Positions 8,128-16,155 are shown, counted from the stretch's first letter. The stretch: 33,098 nucleotides of DNA from Lachnospiraceae bacterium (GCA_014239155.1 JAAZZQ010000044.1:1-33098), one strand, 5' to 3'. Program-made: numbers and translations. Notes: generated from the letters alone by a model not told the origin.

Positions 8128-8163
8128 AATCGAGTAGGGGAAGATTACTTCCCCTATTCGATT
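8128..8163. terminator. 16-bp dyad between convergent aspS and pdaA-like genes
   Basis: Arms 8128-8143 and 8148-8163 pair over 16 bp (one G-T) around loop ATTA, with a GGGGAAG/CTTCCCC core. The dyad fills the 47-nt space between the two converging stop codons, which fits a shared bidirectional terminator. Flanking T-runs are short. Confidence 0.6.
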
Positions 8164-8165
8164 AT

Positions 8166-9005
8166 TTACTTTTCCACAAAATCTTCTAGTGTCCGAAAGG
8201 TATAGCCCAACTCTTCCCATTTGGTTAAAAGTTCATCAAGAATCTCACCGTTTGTTTTGGAGGTGCTGTGCAAAAGGACAATTGCACCTGGGTGAATCCG
8301 ACCAATAAGTTTTTTAAATGCCTCTTCTTTTGTAGGTTGTTTATCCTGATACCAGTCCACATAGGCAAGACTCCAGAAAAAAGTATGATAGCCCAATTCT
8401 TTTGCCATTTTTAGATTGTTGGTGTTGTATTTCCCTTGTGGAGGGCGGTAAAAACGCGTTAATTCTTGCCCTGTAATTTCTTTAAATTTGTTTTCCACAT
8501 CTTGCATTTCTTTCTCAAACGATTCTTTGGATGAGATGGAAGACATATCTAGGTGATGGTAAGTATGATTGCCGACAAAATGTCCATCAGCTACCATTTG
8601 TTTGACCAAATCGGGCGCAGATTCCAGATAATGTCCCACAACAAAAAAAGTTGCTGGCACATGATGTTTTTTGAGTGCGTCGAGAATGGGCTGTGTGTTT
8701 CCATTTTCATATCCGGCGTCAAAAGTCAGATAAATCACTTTTTCTGATGGGTCCCCTACATAGAAAGCATTGTTTTTCTTTAATTCTTCTGCGCTGGCAT
8801 TTCCAGTGGGCTGGCTGCCTTCCTGCCCAAATCCAAGCCCCCAGTTTTCGGCGGAGCCGCTCGCGCTGGCAGGAACAGCCAAGTCGTCTATTTTTTCGTA
8901 TTTGACATATGCAATACCTCTGCCGAAGAAAAATGCTGCGGTCAAGAGAAGGATAAGCAGTGCTGTTTTTACTAGTTTTTTTTCTATTTTCTTTTCTATT
9001 TTCAT
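8166..9005 (-). CDS. PdaA-like polysaccharide deacetylase
   Basis: A 279-residue protein with one N-terminal membrane segment (about 13-33) and an extracytoplasmic NodB-homology domain. It has TFDAGYENGN with catalytic-type D96, HTYHH giving zinc ligands H147 and H151, RPPQGKYN at 187-194, and LLHS with H246. The TFDAG variant and YENG follow the PdaA subgroup, which de-N-acetylates muramic acid in peptidoglycan, for example when muramic delta-lactam is made in spore cortex. Substrate is inferred from family only. An AGGAAG ribosome binding site precedes the ATG. A TTGACA (9053-9048, minus strand) lies upstream but no convincing -10 was found. Confidence 0.88.
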   Translation of the reverse strand: MKIEKKIEKKLVKTALLILLLTAAFFFGRGIAYVKYEKIDDLAVPASASGSAENWGLGFGQEGSQPTGNASAEELKKNNAFYVGDPSEKVIYLTFDAGYENGNTQPILDALKKHHVPATFFVVGHYLESAPDLVKQMVADGHFVGNHTYHHLDMSSISSKESFEKEMQDVENKFKEITGQELTRFYRPPQGKYNTNNLKMAKELGYHTFFWSLAYVDWYQDKQPTKEEAFKKLIGRIHPGAIVLLHSTSKTNGEILDELLTKWEELGYTFRTLEDFVEK

Positions 9006-9162
9006 AGACGCACTTCCTAAAAAGTTCTTCCTTTAATAAATATTTTTTGTCAAGGAAAAAAATGCCTGTCTCTAAAAAATTAAACGGGAAACACACGCCA
9101 TACAGTATTGCGAAAGTATTTTGTGCATGTTATGATAATCTAAAGCGTGCGAATCTGTAGCT

Positions 9163-9179
9163 TGTCAGTAGAGCTGACA
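9163..9179. repeat. short hairpin left of the TnpB remnant
   Basis: TGTCAG (9163-9168) and CTGACA (9174-9179) pair around TAGAG. It lies about 65 nt before the TnpB remnant, where IS200/IS605 elements carry an end hairpin. It could be a surviving left end of the older element. The rest of 9006-9244 shows no gene. Confidence 0.3.
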
Positions 9180-9244
9180 TTGGTAAATTAGAATGATAAA
9201 GGGAGGTATATTAAGTAATTATATTTGTTGATAAAAAGGATTAA

Positions 9245-9574
9245 ATGTGTTTGAATGTACTCAAAGGAGGGGAATATAAACATATCAAATATCACAAATT
9301 AAGCCAAAAGATTTTGCTGAATTATGAGTGTTTCCGTAAGTATTCCAAAGCAGTAAAACAATCACTAGAAGATGCAAATACAGCATTTATGCGATTTTTT
9401 AAGAAACACTCCGCTTTTCCAAGATATAAGAAACGAATCGTAGATGAGCCAAAAATGTATTTTGTTAAAAATAACAAAAAGGACCGTCTTTGTGAACGAC
9501 ACAGGATAAAAGTCCCCTCTTTAGGGTGGGTACAATTTCCCCTAACGAAGAATTTGTTCAGGACATTATATTAA
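9245..9574 (+). pseudogene. truncated TnpB (OrfB) remnant
   Basis: A 109-codon reading frame whose middle and end align with the N-terminal part of the intact TnpB next door: SKAVKQSLEDANTAFMRFFK against SKSVKQSIMNAEKAFKRFFK, then PRYKK, KMYFVK and CERHRIKVPSLGWV against CERHRIKIPTLGWV. It stops shortly after this motif and has no RuvC-like nuclease motifs or zinc ribbon, so it cannot be an active TnpB. The first about 26 residues do not match TnpB. The divergence shows it is a remnant of a related older element rather than a copy of the neighbour. Confidence 0.75.
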
Positions 9575-9600
9575 TCCTACATGTGTTTTCTTGTAGGGTT
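9573..9600. repeat. hairpin at the presumed left end of the TnpB element
   Basis: AATCCTACA (9573-9581) pairs with TGTAGGGTT (9592-9600, one G-T), loop 9582-9591. A single hairpin at this distance upstream of tnpB is what IS200/IS605-family left ends show. The exact element boundary cannot be set from one copy. Confidence 0.45.
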
Positions 9601-9639
9601 TAAGGAAATATCAAAATCAAATCAGGGAGGACAAAGAAA

Positions 9640-10809
9640 TTGCTAAAGAGTTACAAAACGGAAATCAATCCAACTCCTGAACAGAAACAGATGATTAACA
9701 GAACCATTGGTGTATGTAGATATATTTATAATTTTTATCTTGCACATAACAAAGAGATATATGATAGAGAAAAGAAATTTGTATCTGCAATGGATTTTTC
9801 AAAATGGCTTAATAATGAATTTATTCCTAACAATCCAGAATATTGTTGGATAAAAGAAGTTTCTAGTAAGTCCGTTAAACAAAGCATTATGAATGCAGAA
9901 AAAGCATTTAAAAGATTTTTTAAACATCAGTCTAAATTTCCAAGGTTTAAAAAGAAAAATAAATCTGATGTAAAAATGTACTTTATAAAAACAGATTTAA
10001 AATCAATTATCCAATGTGAAAGGCACAGGATAAAGATACCTACTCTTGGCTGGGTAAGAATAAAGGAAAAAGGTTATATTCCAATAACAAAATCAGGAAT
10101 TTTAATCAAAAGTGGTTCTGTTTCCTATAAATCAGGAAGATATTATGTTTCTGTATTGGTAGAAATTCCAGAAGAGGAAAAGCCAAAGTTAAATGATTTT
10201 GGATTGGGAATTGACTTAGGTATTAAAGAATTTGCAGTTTTGAGCAATGAAACAGTTTATAAAAACATTAACAGGACACAAAGACTAAAAAAATTAGAGA
10301 GACAATTAAAAAGAGAACAACGCTGTCTTTCGAGGAAATACGAAGACTTAAAAAAGCGCAGTAAAAAGAAAGGAGAAGCTGCTAGACAGAATATCCAAAA
10401 ACAAGTGCGAAAGGTACAGAAACTTCATCAAAGAATAGATAATATTCGTACAGATTACATTAATAAATGTGTCAGTGAGATAGTGAAAACCAAACCGTCT
10501 TATGTAACCATTGAAGACTTGAATGTATCAGGAATGATGAAGAACAGGCATCTATCCAAAGCAGTTGCTGGGCAAAAGTTTTATGAATTTAGGATAAAAT
10601 TACAATCAAAATGCAATGAATTTGGAATAGAATTAAGAATTGTGGATAGATTTTATCCTTCAAGCAGATTATGTCATAAATGTGGAAGAATTAAAACAGA
10701 TTTGAAATTATCTGATAGAGAATACATTTGTGAATGTGGCTATCATGCAGACAGGGATTACAATGCAAGTCTTAATTTAAGAGATGCAGGAGCTTACAAA
10801 ATAGCATAA
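9640..10809 (+). CDS. tnpB: TnpB, RNA-guided RuvC-like nuclease of IS200/IS605 elements
   Basis: A 389-residue protein. It begins with the N-terminal helix-turn-helix-like OrfB region (KSYKTEINPTPEQKQMINRT), followed by a central Lys-rich region. The RuvC-like residues are D192 in GIDLGIKEF, E292 in VTIEDLNVSGM and D373 in DRDYNAS. A zinc ribbon is formed by C345, C348, C364 and C366 (CHKC and CEC). All three catalytic positions are present, and length fits the family. TnpB proteins use an omega-RNA from the element's right end to cut DNA next to a short motif, which helps retain the element. The start is TTG at 9640, with AGGGAGG ending 9 nt upstream; no in-frame ATG occurs before residue 33. 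Confidence 0.92.
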   Translation: MLKSYKTEINPTPEQKQMINRTIGVCRYIYNFYLAHNKEIYDREKKFVSAMDFSKWLNNEFIPNNPEYCWIKEVSSKSVKQSIMNAEKAFKRFFKHQSKFPRFKKKNKSDVKMYFIKTDLKSIIQCERHRIKIPTLGWVRIKEKGYIPITKSGILIKSGSVSYKSGRYYVSVLVEIPEEEKPKLNDFGLGIDLGIKEFAVLSNETVYKNINRTQRLKKLERQLKREQRCLSRKYEDLKKRSKKKGEAARQNIQKQVRKVQKLHQRIDNIRTDYINKCVSEIVKTKPSYVTIEDLNVSGMMKNRHLSKAVAGQKFYEFRIKLQSKCNEFGIELRIVDRFYPSSRLCHKCGRIKTDLKLSDREYICECGYHADRDYNASLNLRDAGAYKIA

Positions 10810-10970
10810 TGAGACATTTGTAAGTATGTACCGATGGCTAGTCGGGAATTTACGGCTGTGGAGTGTACAATGAGTTTGATAAACACATCGAACTTGTGAG
10901 TAGATTATGTCTAGGCATATCAAAAGCATACACTGTGAAACAGCAAAACGGATTTCGTAAGAGCCGTTAA
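10810..10970 (+). ncRNA. candidate omega-RNA at the right end of the TnpB element
   Basis: The non-coding 3' end folds well: CCGA/TCGG (10831-10834/10842-10845); an outer AGTGTA/TACACT stem (10862-10867/10929-10934) enclosing GTTTGAT/ATCGAAC (10874-10880/10887-10893) and GAT-t-ATG/CATATC (10903-10909/10916-10921); and a last hairpin ACGGATTT/AGAGCCGT (10948-10955/10960-10967, one mismatch). Such a scaffold directly after tnpB is where omega-RNAs lie, and the guide would be read from flanking DNA just beyond the last hairpin. The 5' end may overlap the tnpB coding end. The exact right end is not determined. Confidence 0.6.
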
Positions 10971-11023
10971 TTCTCGGTATGGATTTGAGTATTTTTTGTC
11001 CATATTTTGAGTAGCAGAAAAGA

Positions 11024-11860
11024 ATGTATCAAGTAATAGATGGCAAGAAAATTTCACAGGAAATAAAGGATGAACTAAAAGTAAAAGTAGCAGCACTAAA
11101 AGAAGCGGGTAAGGAAATTTGCCTTGCAGTTATTCAAGTGGGGAGTGATCCAGCGTCTAGCGTGTATGTTGGCAATAAGAAAAAAGCATGTGCTTATATA
11201 GGAATTGAATCGTTGTCCTATGAACTGCCAGAGGAGACGACACAACAAGAACTTTTAGCGTTAATTGAAAAATTGAATGTAGATTCACGGGTAAATGGTA
11301 TTTTGGTACAACTGCCGCTGCCCAAACAGATTGATGAGGAAAAAGTAATCCAAGCGATTGCACCAGAGAAAGATGTGGATGGCTTTCACGAGAAAAATGT
11401 TGGCGCGCTTTGCATTGGAAGCAAAGGGTATGTCTCTTGCACGCCGCTTGGCATTATCCAGTTGTTAAAGCGGTCTGGCGTGGAGATTTCTGGAAAAAAT
11501 TGTGTTGTGATTGGTCGCAGCAATATTGTAGGAAAACCAATGGCGTTGTTGCTATTAAGAGAAAACGGCACTGTTACAATATGTCATTCCCGCACGCAGA
11601 ATATCCGAGAAATTACAAGACAGGCAGATATTTTGGTGGTGGCAGTTGGAAAGCCTAAGATGATTGATGCTTCTTATGTAAAAGAGGGCGCAGTTGTCAT
11701 TGATGTAGGGATTCACAGAGATGAAAACAATAAGCTTTGCGGAGATGTAGATTTTGCAGACGTTGCACCGCACACCAGCGCAATTACACCAGTTCCGGGC
11801 GGTGTGGGACCGATGACAATTGCAATGTTGATGTACAATTGCGTTTCTTATGTAGAGTAA
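11024..11860 (+). CDS. folD: bifunctional methylene-THF dehydrogenase / methenyl-THF cyclohydrolase
   Basis: A 278-residue cytoplasmic enzyme of one-carbon metabolism interconverting 5,10-methylene-, methenyl- and 10-formyl-tetrahydrofolate. Catalytic region: SSVYVGNKKKAC with Y48 and K52, VQLPLP with Q96, and PEKDVDGFH with D119. The Rossmann NADP site is VVIGRSNIVGKP (162-172), and the family signature PVPGGVGPMTIAML closes the protein. Length is typical. The ATG at 11024 has only a weak purine-rich site (AGAAAAG). No clear promoter was found between the TnpB element and the gene, so the insertion may have changed its expression. The next gene starts 39 nt after the stop and may be co-transcribed. 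Confidence 0.96.
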   Translation: MYQVIDGKKISQEIKDELKVKVAALKEAGKEICLAVIQVGSDPASSVYVGNKKKACAYIGIESLSYELPEETTQQELLALIEKLNVDSRVNGILVQLPLPKQIDEEKVIQAIAPEKDVDGFHEKNVGALCIGSKGYVSCTPLGIIQLLKRSGVEISGKNCVVIGRSNIVGKPMALLLLRENGTVTICHSRTQNIREITRQADILVVAVGKPKMIDASYVKEGAVVIDVGIHRDENNKLCGDVDFADVAPHTSAITPVPGGVGPMTIAMLMYNCVSYVE

Positions 11861-11899
11861 TTTTTTACAAATATGGGGTTAGAAAGGCAAACTCATTTT

Positions 11900-13039
11900 A
11901 TGCTAGTATTGGTGAAAAGAGCGTTAAAAAAACTGTTGATAGGAACTTGTATCATTACACTGCTTGTTCCACAATTGCAGATAAATGCCAAGGAACAAAA
12001 TCGTGCACAGTCTGTTCGTGCTGCGTATGAAAAGTATATTGCACGATTGGAATCTGTTGCGTATCGCCAAGAAATTTCTGAGAAAGGTTTTGAGATTGTG
12101 GAAAGTCAGATTTTTCCTTTTGAACCAAAGATGGGATTAGTGACAGAATCTGACGCGGAGCCAGAACAAGAGTATCTTTCAGGAATGTCGCTGATTCCGG
12201 CATTTGACAGGACTTATCACAGGCTTGCACTGTTTCTTGCAGATGTGGATGGCAGAATATTGTATCGAACAGACCAGCTTGAGACCAACAATCAAATTTT
12301 AGGGCAGATGACACAGCCAGAACAGGAGATTGCCTCCATTGCATTTCAGGACCTCAACGGCGATATGCAGACCGATATTATTTTAATTACGTACTGCGAT
12401 AAAAAATATAAAGTGGGGGATGTTCTGTTTCAGAGTGCCGATAAAAACACTTTGAATTTTTACAGGGATTATCGAATTTCGGAAAAGCTTAATCGCTTTG
12501 GCATGAACAAAAATACAAAGGCGATTACTGCATTTGTTCGAGACGGATATTCAACGGAATTTCTCTACACAGCACTCACGTTAAAACAATTGCGTAGTCA
12601 TGGATTTCAAGTGATTACAGAACAGTGTTATACGCGAACGTTTGGCAAGTTAGGAAAGCTGCAAGTGGTGCCAGGTACCTATCAGATTGCAGATTATGAT
12701 GTGTTTTTAATCTATCTTGTCAATGAGCAAGACGATATTTTGTCTGCGTTGCAGCCAATGGGGGATTATGATAGTTTGTATGCGCTAAAAGGAGTGAACT
12801 GTCGGGATATTGACGGGGATGGTTTAAAGGATATTATTGTGCTGGCAAGGTACAGTTATGAGGATGAAGAACACAAGTTTGCTGTTGCGAGTGATTACAG
12901 TATCTATTATCAGCGAACGGGTGGATTTTCTGCGGATACAGAAATTAAAAGCCAATATCAGTGCAGTGATGAGGATACGATGCAAATACTGATAGAGAAA
13001 GCCAGAGCTTACTGGGGGTGGAAAACAGACGATGATTAA
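11900..13039 (+). CDS. secreted FG-GAP/VCBS-repeat-like protein, partner of a two-component system
   Basis: A 379-residue protein with a positively charged N-terminus and hydrophobic core (KRALKKLLIGTCIITLLVPQ), a likely signal peptide. The mature part has calcium-loop-like Asp-rich turns, DLNGDMQTDIILI and DIDGDGLKDIIVLA, as in FG-GAP/VCBS propeller repeats, plus DVDGRILYRTD. It ends with an 8-bp overlap with the response regulator gene, showing translational coupling. It may modulate the histidine kinase from outside the membrane; that is inferred from gene order. The ATG at 11900 is preferred over 11873 because GAAAGG lies 12 nt upstream and the signal peptide then begins normally. Ligand and exact function are unknown. 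Confidence 0.75.
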   Translation: MLVLVKRALKKLLIGTCIITLLVPQLQINAKEQNRAQSVRAAYEKYIARLESVAYRQEISEKGFEIVESQIFPFEPKMGLVTESDAEPEQEYLSGMSLIPAFDRTYHRLALFLADVDGRILYRTDQLETNNQILGQMTQPEQEIASIAFQDLNGDMQTDIILITYCDKKYKVGDVLFQSADKNTLNFYRDYRISEKLNRFGMNKNTKAITAFVRDGYSTEFLYTALTLKQLRSHGFQVITEQCYTRTFGKLGKLQVVPGTYQIADYDVFLIYLVNEQDDILSALQPMGDYDSLYALKGVNCRDIDGDGLKDIIVLARYSYEDEEHKFAVASDYSIYYQRTGGFSADTEIKSQYQCSDEDTMQILIEKARAYWGWKTDDD

Positions 13040-13688
13040 AATATTGATTGTAGATGATGAAAAGCCAATCTGTGATTTGATTGACTTAAACCTATCTTCG
13101 ACAGGGTATCATTGTACTGCGGTGCAAGATGGCCTAAAAGCAATCGATTTGATAGAGAAGGAAGTGTTTGACCTCGTTTTGCTGGACATTATGCTTCCTG
13201 GCGCAGACGGATATGATGTGATGGAGTATATTCGCCCGCTGGGGATTCCTGTGATTTTTATCACAGCAAAATATGAGGTGAAAAATAAAGTAAAGGGATT
13301 GAAACTCGGCGCAGATGATTATATTGTAAAGCCATTTGATGTGGTGGAATTGGTGGCGCGCGTCGAGGCTGTTCTCCGGCGCTACAACAAGACAGAACAG
13401 CGCTTGAGCGCAGGAGATGTCATTGTGGATGTGGAGGCGCATCGAGTGATGAAGGGCACAAAACAAATTGAATTGACCAACAAAGAGTTTGGACTTTTGG
13501 TGCTCTTTATGCGCAATAAAAATGTGGCATTGTTTCGAGAAACACTCTACGAAAAAGTATGGGAAGGCGAATATTTTGCTGACAGCCGTACTTTGGATTT
13601 GCATGTGCAGCGCTTGCGTAAAAAATTGGGGTGGGAGCACAGTTTGGTAGCAGTGTACAAGGTTGGGTATCGGTTGGAGATGCCTTAG
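13032..13688 (+). CDS. OmpR/PhoB-family response regulator
   Basis: A 218-residue DNA-binding regulator. The receiver domain has the acidic pair at D8/D9, phospho-acceptor D52 in LLDIMLPGADGYD, a switch threonine in VIFITAK and the KPF lysine (YIVKPFDVVELVARV). The C-terminal winged helix (from about 125) includes ELTNKEFGLLVLFMRN, the recognition region SRTLDLHVQRLRKKLG and VYKVGYRLE. The gene overlaps the upstream secreted-protein gene by 8 bp and is followed, after a structured 119-nt gap, by its probable cognate kinase. Confidence 0.94.
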   Translation: MIKILIVDDEKPICDLIDLNLSSTGYHCTAVQDGLKAIDLIEKEVFDLVLLDIMLPGADGYDVMEYIRPLGIPVIFITAKYEVKNKVKGLKLGADDYIVKPFDVVELVARVEAVLRRYNKTEQRLSAGDVIVDVEAHRVMKGTKQIELTNKEFGLLVLFMRNKNVALFRETLYEKVWEGEYFADSRTLDLHVQRLRKKLGWEHSLVAVYKVGYRLEMP

Positions 13689-13691
13689 AGG

Positions 13692-13792
13692 AAGGGTGAA
13701 AGAAAAAAGAGAAAGGGATAAAATGCAAACACATATCTTTCACCCTTTGTGTTTGCGCCTCAAATGAAAATGCAAGCATTTTCGCTTGAGGC
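13692..13792 (+). promoter_or_regulatory. structured spacer with competing stems before the kinase gene
   Basis: Three strong stems fill the space between regulator and kinase genes. Stem A is 13692-13703 with 13736-13747 (12 bp, perfect). Stem B is 13725-13733 with 13748-13756 (9 bp, perfect). Stem C is 13757-13763/13786-13792 plus 13766-13773/13776-13783 (15 bp with one internal loop). The 3' arms of A and B and the 5' arm of C are directly adjacent. A and B interleave with no linker between their 3' arms, so they cannot both form fully and are alternative folds. Stem C includes the GAGG at 13788-13791, just before the kinase start, and could limit its translation. Confidence 0.6.
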
Positions 13793-13807
13793 TTGGTGCA
13801 AAACATT

Positions 13808-15208
13808 ATGAAAATATCACTGAAACTGTTGCTGTCTACGATTGTGGTAATGGCGTTGGCGCTTGGGCTAAGCGGTTTCTATTTTGTGAATTATGTGTTT
13901 GAGACGTCATTAAATCGAGAAGTTGGACAGGCTTCTGATGAGAGTAGCATTTTAAGTTTTGCTTTTGAGACAGCAGTTTTAAATGTGCCAGCAAGATATA
14001 AAGTGCTGCCTGACAGCACTGTAGATGAAATTGCATCAAAGCTAGAGCGGGGCGGACGCAGCACAGAACGCCTGATTAGAATTGCTGACGAACAGAAAGA
14101 GATTTTGCATATTAGTGATGGATTTGAAGCGGACAAGCGGCTTTTGCAGCAGATACAGCCAGATACAAAATCCTATCGCATTATTCATACAGCAGATGGC
14201 TATTATGTCCATACTTGTGCGGCGATTAATGCACTGGGAAGGATTTTATATCTCGAGACAATGAAAGATGTCTCAGATGTATTTACAGAGCGCGCAATGG
14301 GTTTTTCTGTCTATCGACAGATGACAATTGCGATGCTGTTGCTTGGCACAGTGATTATGCACTTTATTTCTTCTTTGCTGACAAAGCCAATTCGCCTGTT
14401 GACAAAGGCAACCAAAAGAATGACAGGTGGGGATTATGCCTATCGTGCCAGACAGGTCAGCCATGATGAGTTGGGACAATTGACTTGTGACTTTAACAAG
14501 ATGGCAAATGCGCTTGAGCAAAATATTGAGATGCTTGAGGAGGAGAATGAGGCGAAGGAAGCGTTTATGGGAGCGTTTGCCCATGAACTTAAAACGCCGC
14601 TCACTGCAATTATTGGCTATGCAGATATGTTGCGTTCACACAAACTAGACGAGGAGAAAAGCATTTTGTCCGCCAACTATATTTACACGGAGGGAAAACG
14701 GCTTGAGGCAATGTCCTTTCGGTTGTTAGATATTATTGTGGCAAAAAAAGGAGATGTAGAGCGAAGTGAGGTAGCGACATCAGAAATTTTTGATTATCTG
14801 AAAGAAATGTTTACAGATGAAAATCGCGGGATGCATTTTGTGTATCAGCCTGATAATGATATAATATATGTGGAAGTCAATCTAATCAAAACTGTGTTGG
14901 TCAATTTGATTGACAATGCCTGCAAAGCGTCGGAGCCAGGAAGTCAGATTATCGTGCGTGGAATCTCATTTGCAGAAGGGTATCGGTTTGAAGTGCAAGA
15001 TGAGGGGATTGGCATACCGCAAAAAGAACAACGCAAGATTACAAAAGCATTTTATATGGTGGATAAATCCCGCTCTAGGAGCAGAAATGGCGCCGGACTT
15101 GGACTGGCATTGTGCGCGGAAATTTTGCGGATTCATCACAGTGAACTAATGATTGAGAGTGAGCTAGGAAAAGGTTCTTGCATTGGTTTTGTGTTGGAAC
15201 GGATTTGA
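13808..15208 (+). CDS. HAMP-domain sensor histidine kinase
   Basis: A 466-residue membrane kinase. TM1 is at about 2-25 (KISLKLLLSTIVVMALALGL), followed by an extracytoplasmic sensor segment of about 150 residues and TM2 near 175-195 (MTIAMLLLGTVIMHFISSLL). Then come HAMP (LTKPIRLLTKATKRMTGGDY), a HisKA domain with phospho-accepting H259 in FAHELKTPLTAIIGY, and a HATPase with N-box VLVNLIDNACKAS, DEGIGIP and GAGLGLALC. It should phosphorylate the OmpR-type regulator encoded upstream. ATG 13808 is taken as the start; TTG 13793 is in frame but lies only just after the hairpin and has no spaced ribosome binding site. Confidence 0.92.
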   Translation: MKISLKLLLSTIVVMALALGLSGFYFVNYVFETSLNREVGQASDESSILSFAFETAVLNVPARYKVLPDSTVDEIASKLERGGRSTERLIRIADEQKEILHISDGFEADKRLLQQIQPDTKSYRIIHTADGYYVHTCAAINALGRILYLETMKDVSDVFTERAMGFSVYRQMTIAMLLLGTVIMHFISSLLTKPIRLLTKATKRMTGGDYAYRARQVSHDELGQLTCDFNKMANALEQNIEMLEEENEAKEAFMGAFAHELKTPLTAIIGYADMLRSHKLDEEKSILSANYIYTEGKRLEAMSFRLLDIIVAKKGDVERSEVATSEIFDYLKEMFTDENRGMHFVYQPDNDIIYVEVNLIKTVLVNLIDNACKASEPGSQIIVRGISFAEGYRFEVQDEGIGIPQKEQRKITKAFYMVDKSRSRSRNGAGLGLALCAEILRIHHSELMIESELGKGSCIGFVLERI

Positions 15209-15236
15209 GACAGTGCACTGGAGGAGGTGGCGGGGA

Positions 15237-16049
15237 ATGAAAAGAACAGCGCGGTATTTGATGGTTTTTGTGACAGTGGCGCTTGTGATTGCTGTGTCTA
15301 TATGGGGACCAGAAGCAATGGCGCGCTACAAGGACAAAGGGATTCTTGACAAACCACATATTGAGCAAATTGGAGAGGCAGGAGAGGGCTATCGCTATCG
15401 CATGAATGCAAATGAAAAGTTATACATTCTTTCGCAAAGTCTTGGAAGTCAAGTCCTTCCTGGGAGTGAACAGAATGCGTTGCCTTACGATTCTGGAAGC
15501 ACAGAACTTGGATCCTATGCATTTGTACAGAATTATAAAGAACCATCTGGAGATGAGATAACAGATGAACAGATTTATGCGACTTGTAATGACGGGCTAA
15601 CTACATTAAAGGAATTGAATATTCTGCCAAAGGAAGTGCGGGAAGTCAATGCAATCTCCTATGATGCAACGCTGTGTTCTGCGATTGATGTGTTGGAACC
15701 GCGCAACAATGTGGCAGTTTGGAAGCTTGAACTGTCCAACAGCCAGAAAAATGCGGACAAGGAAAATAGACTGATAGATGCCTATATTGATGCAGATGAC
15801 GGTAAAATTTATGAATTTTATGCGAGAACGTCTCTTTTGTGGGAGGAGATTGATACAGATGCTATTATCAAAGCGTGGGCAAACTATATAGGATTGGGTG
15901 CACCTGCAGTTTATGAATCGGACAACCCACTGCTAGAGACAACGCCTTTTTTTTTTTTTTTTTTTTTCTCTGGAATGGGGGAGGGAAAGACGGTTGTCAC
16001 CGTTGGCTATTATGAGGGGATTCAGGAATTGTTCTTAAAAATCTCGTGA
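15237..16049 (+). CDS. secreted/membrane-anchored protein with internal poly-T tract
   Basis: A 270-residue protein. The N-terminus KRTARYLMVFVTVALVIAVS is a signal or anchor segment. The rest is hydrophilic, alpha/beta, and was not matched to a named family; a segment LIDAYIDADDGKIYEFYAR resembles PepSY-like strands, but weakly. It has a strong GGAGGAGG site and starts 28 nt after the kinase stop, so it is the last gene of the two-component operon and may act on the kinase. A run of 21 T (15947-15967) encodes seven Phe-type codons near the end. The frame present continues into TVVTVGYYEGIQELFLKIS, which reads like a genuine C-terminus. Gain or loss of one T gives other endings of about 16-28 residues after the tract. 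Confidence 0.7.
   Translation: MKRTARYLMVFVTVALVIAVSIWGPEAMARYKDKGILDKPHIEQIGEAGEGYRYRMNANEKLYILSQSLGSQVLPGSEQNALPYDSGSTELGSYAFVQNYKEPSGDEITDEQIYATCNDGLTTLKELNILPKEVREVNAISYDATLCSAIDVLEPRNNVAVWKLELSNSQKNADKENRLIDAYIDADDGKIYEFYARTSLLWEEIDTDAIIKAWANYIGLGAPAVYESDNPLLETTPFFFFFFFSGMGEGKTVVTVGYYEGIQELFLKIS
15947..15967 (+). repeat. 21-T homopolymer inside a coding region
   Basis: Twenty-one consecutive T on the coding strand. No hairpin precedes it, so it is not a terminator. Tracts of this length are prone to slipped-strand replication errors, transcriptional slippage and sequencing error. Confidence 0.9.
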
Positions 16050-16076
16050 GAAAGAGGGTTTTTACGATTTGTTCCC

Positions 16077-16105
16077 TTGCAAAAAGAATAAAAAACTGCT
16101 ATACC
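16077..16105 (+). promoter_or_regulatory. sigma-A promoter for the ROK kinase gene
   Basis: TTGCAA (16077-16082), 17-nt spacer and TATACC (16100-16105) preceded by TGC, an extended -10. It separates the kinase/tetR pair from the two-component operon. Confidence 0.55.
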
Positions 16106-16155
16106 TAACTTATAGAGACTATTATCTCGGTGGAGTACCAGGAAGGAACAAGAAA

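Larger units (their letters stand above)
9573..10970 (+). mobile_element. TnpB-only IS200/IS605-type (IS1341-like) element
   Basis: One intact tnpB lies between a left-end hairpin and a 3' non-coding region with several hairpins. No tnpA (Y1 transposase) is present, so mobility would depend on a TnpA elsewhere in the genome. No terminal inverted repeats or target duplication are expected for this family. Boundaries are approximate. The element sits between the divergent pdaA-like gene and folD, beside the remnant of an earlier TnpB element. Confidence 0.7.

Noticed and set aside
9245-9574. A small functional protein between pdaA and tnpB.
   Set aside because: It matches only part of the N-terminal region of TnpB and stops before any catalytic motif, so a truncated remnant is more likely.
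15947-15967. The 21-T run as the U-tract of an intrinsic terminator.
   Set aside because: No stable hairpin precedes it and the reading frame continues sensibly through it to 16049.
16069-16155. 29-codon upstream extension of the ROK kinase.
   Set aside because: It overlaps the promoter at 16077-16105, and the family N-terminus begins at MYRAGIDLGG, directly after a good ribosome binding site.
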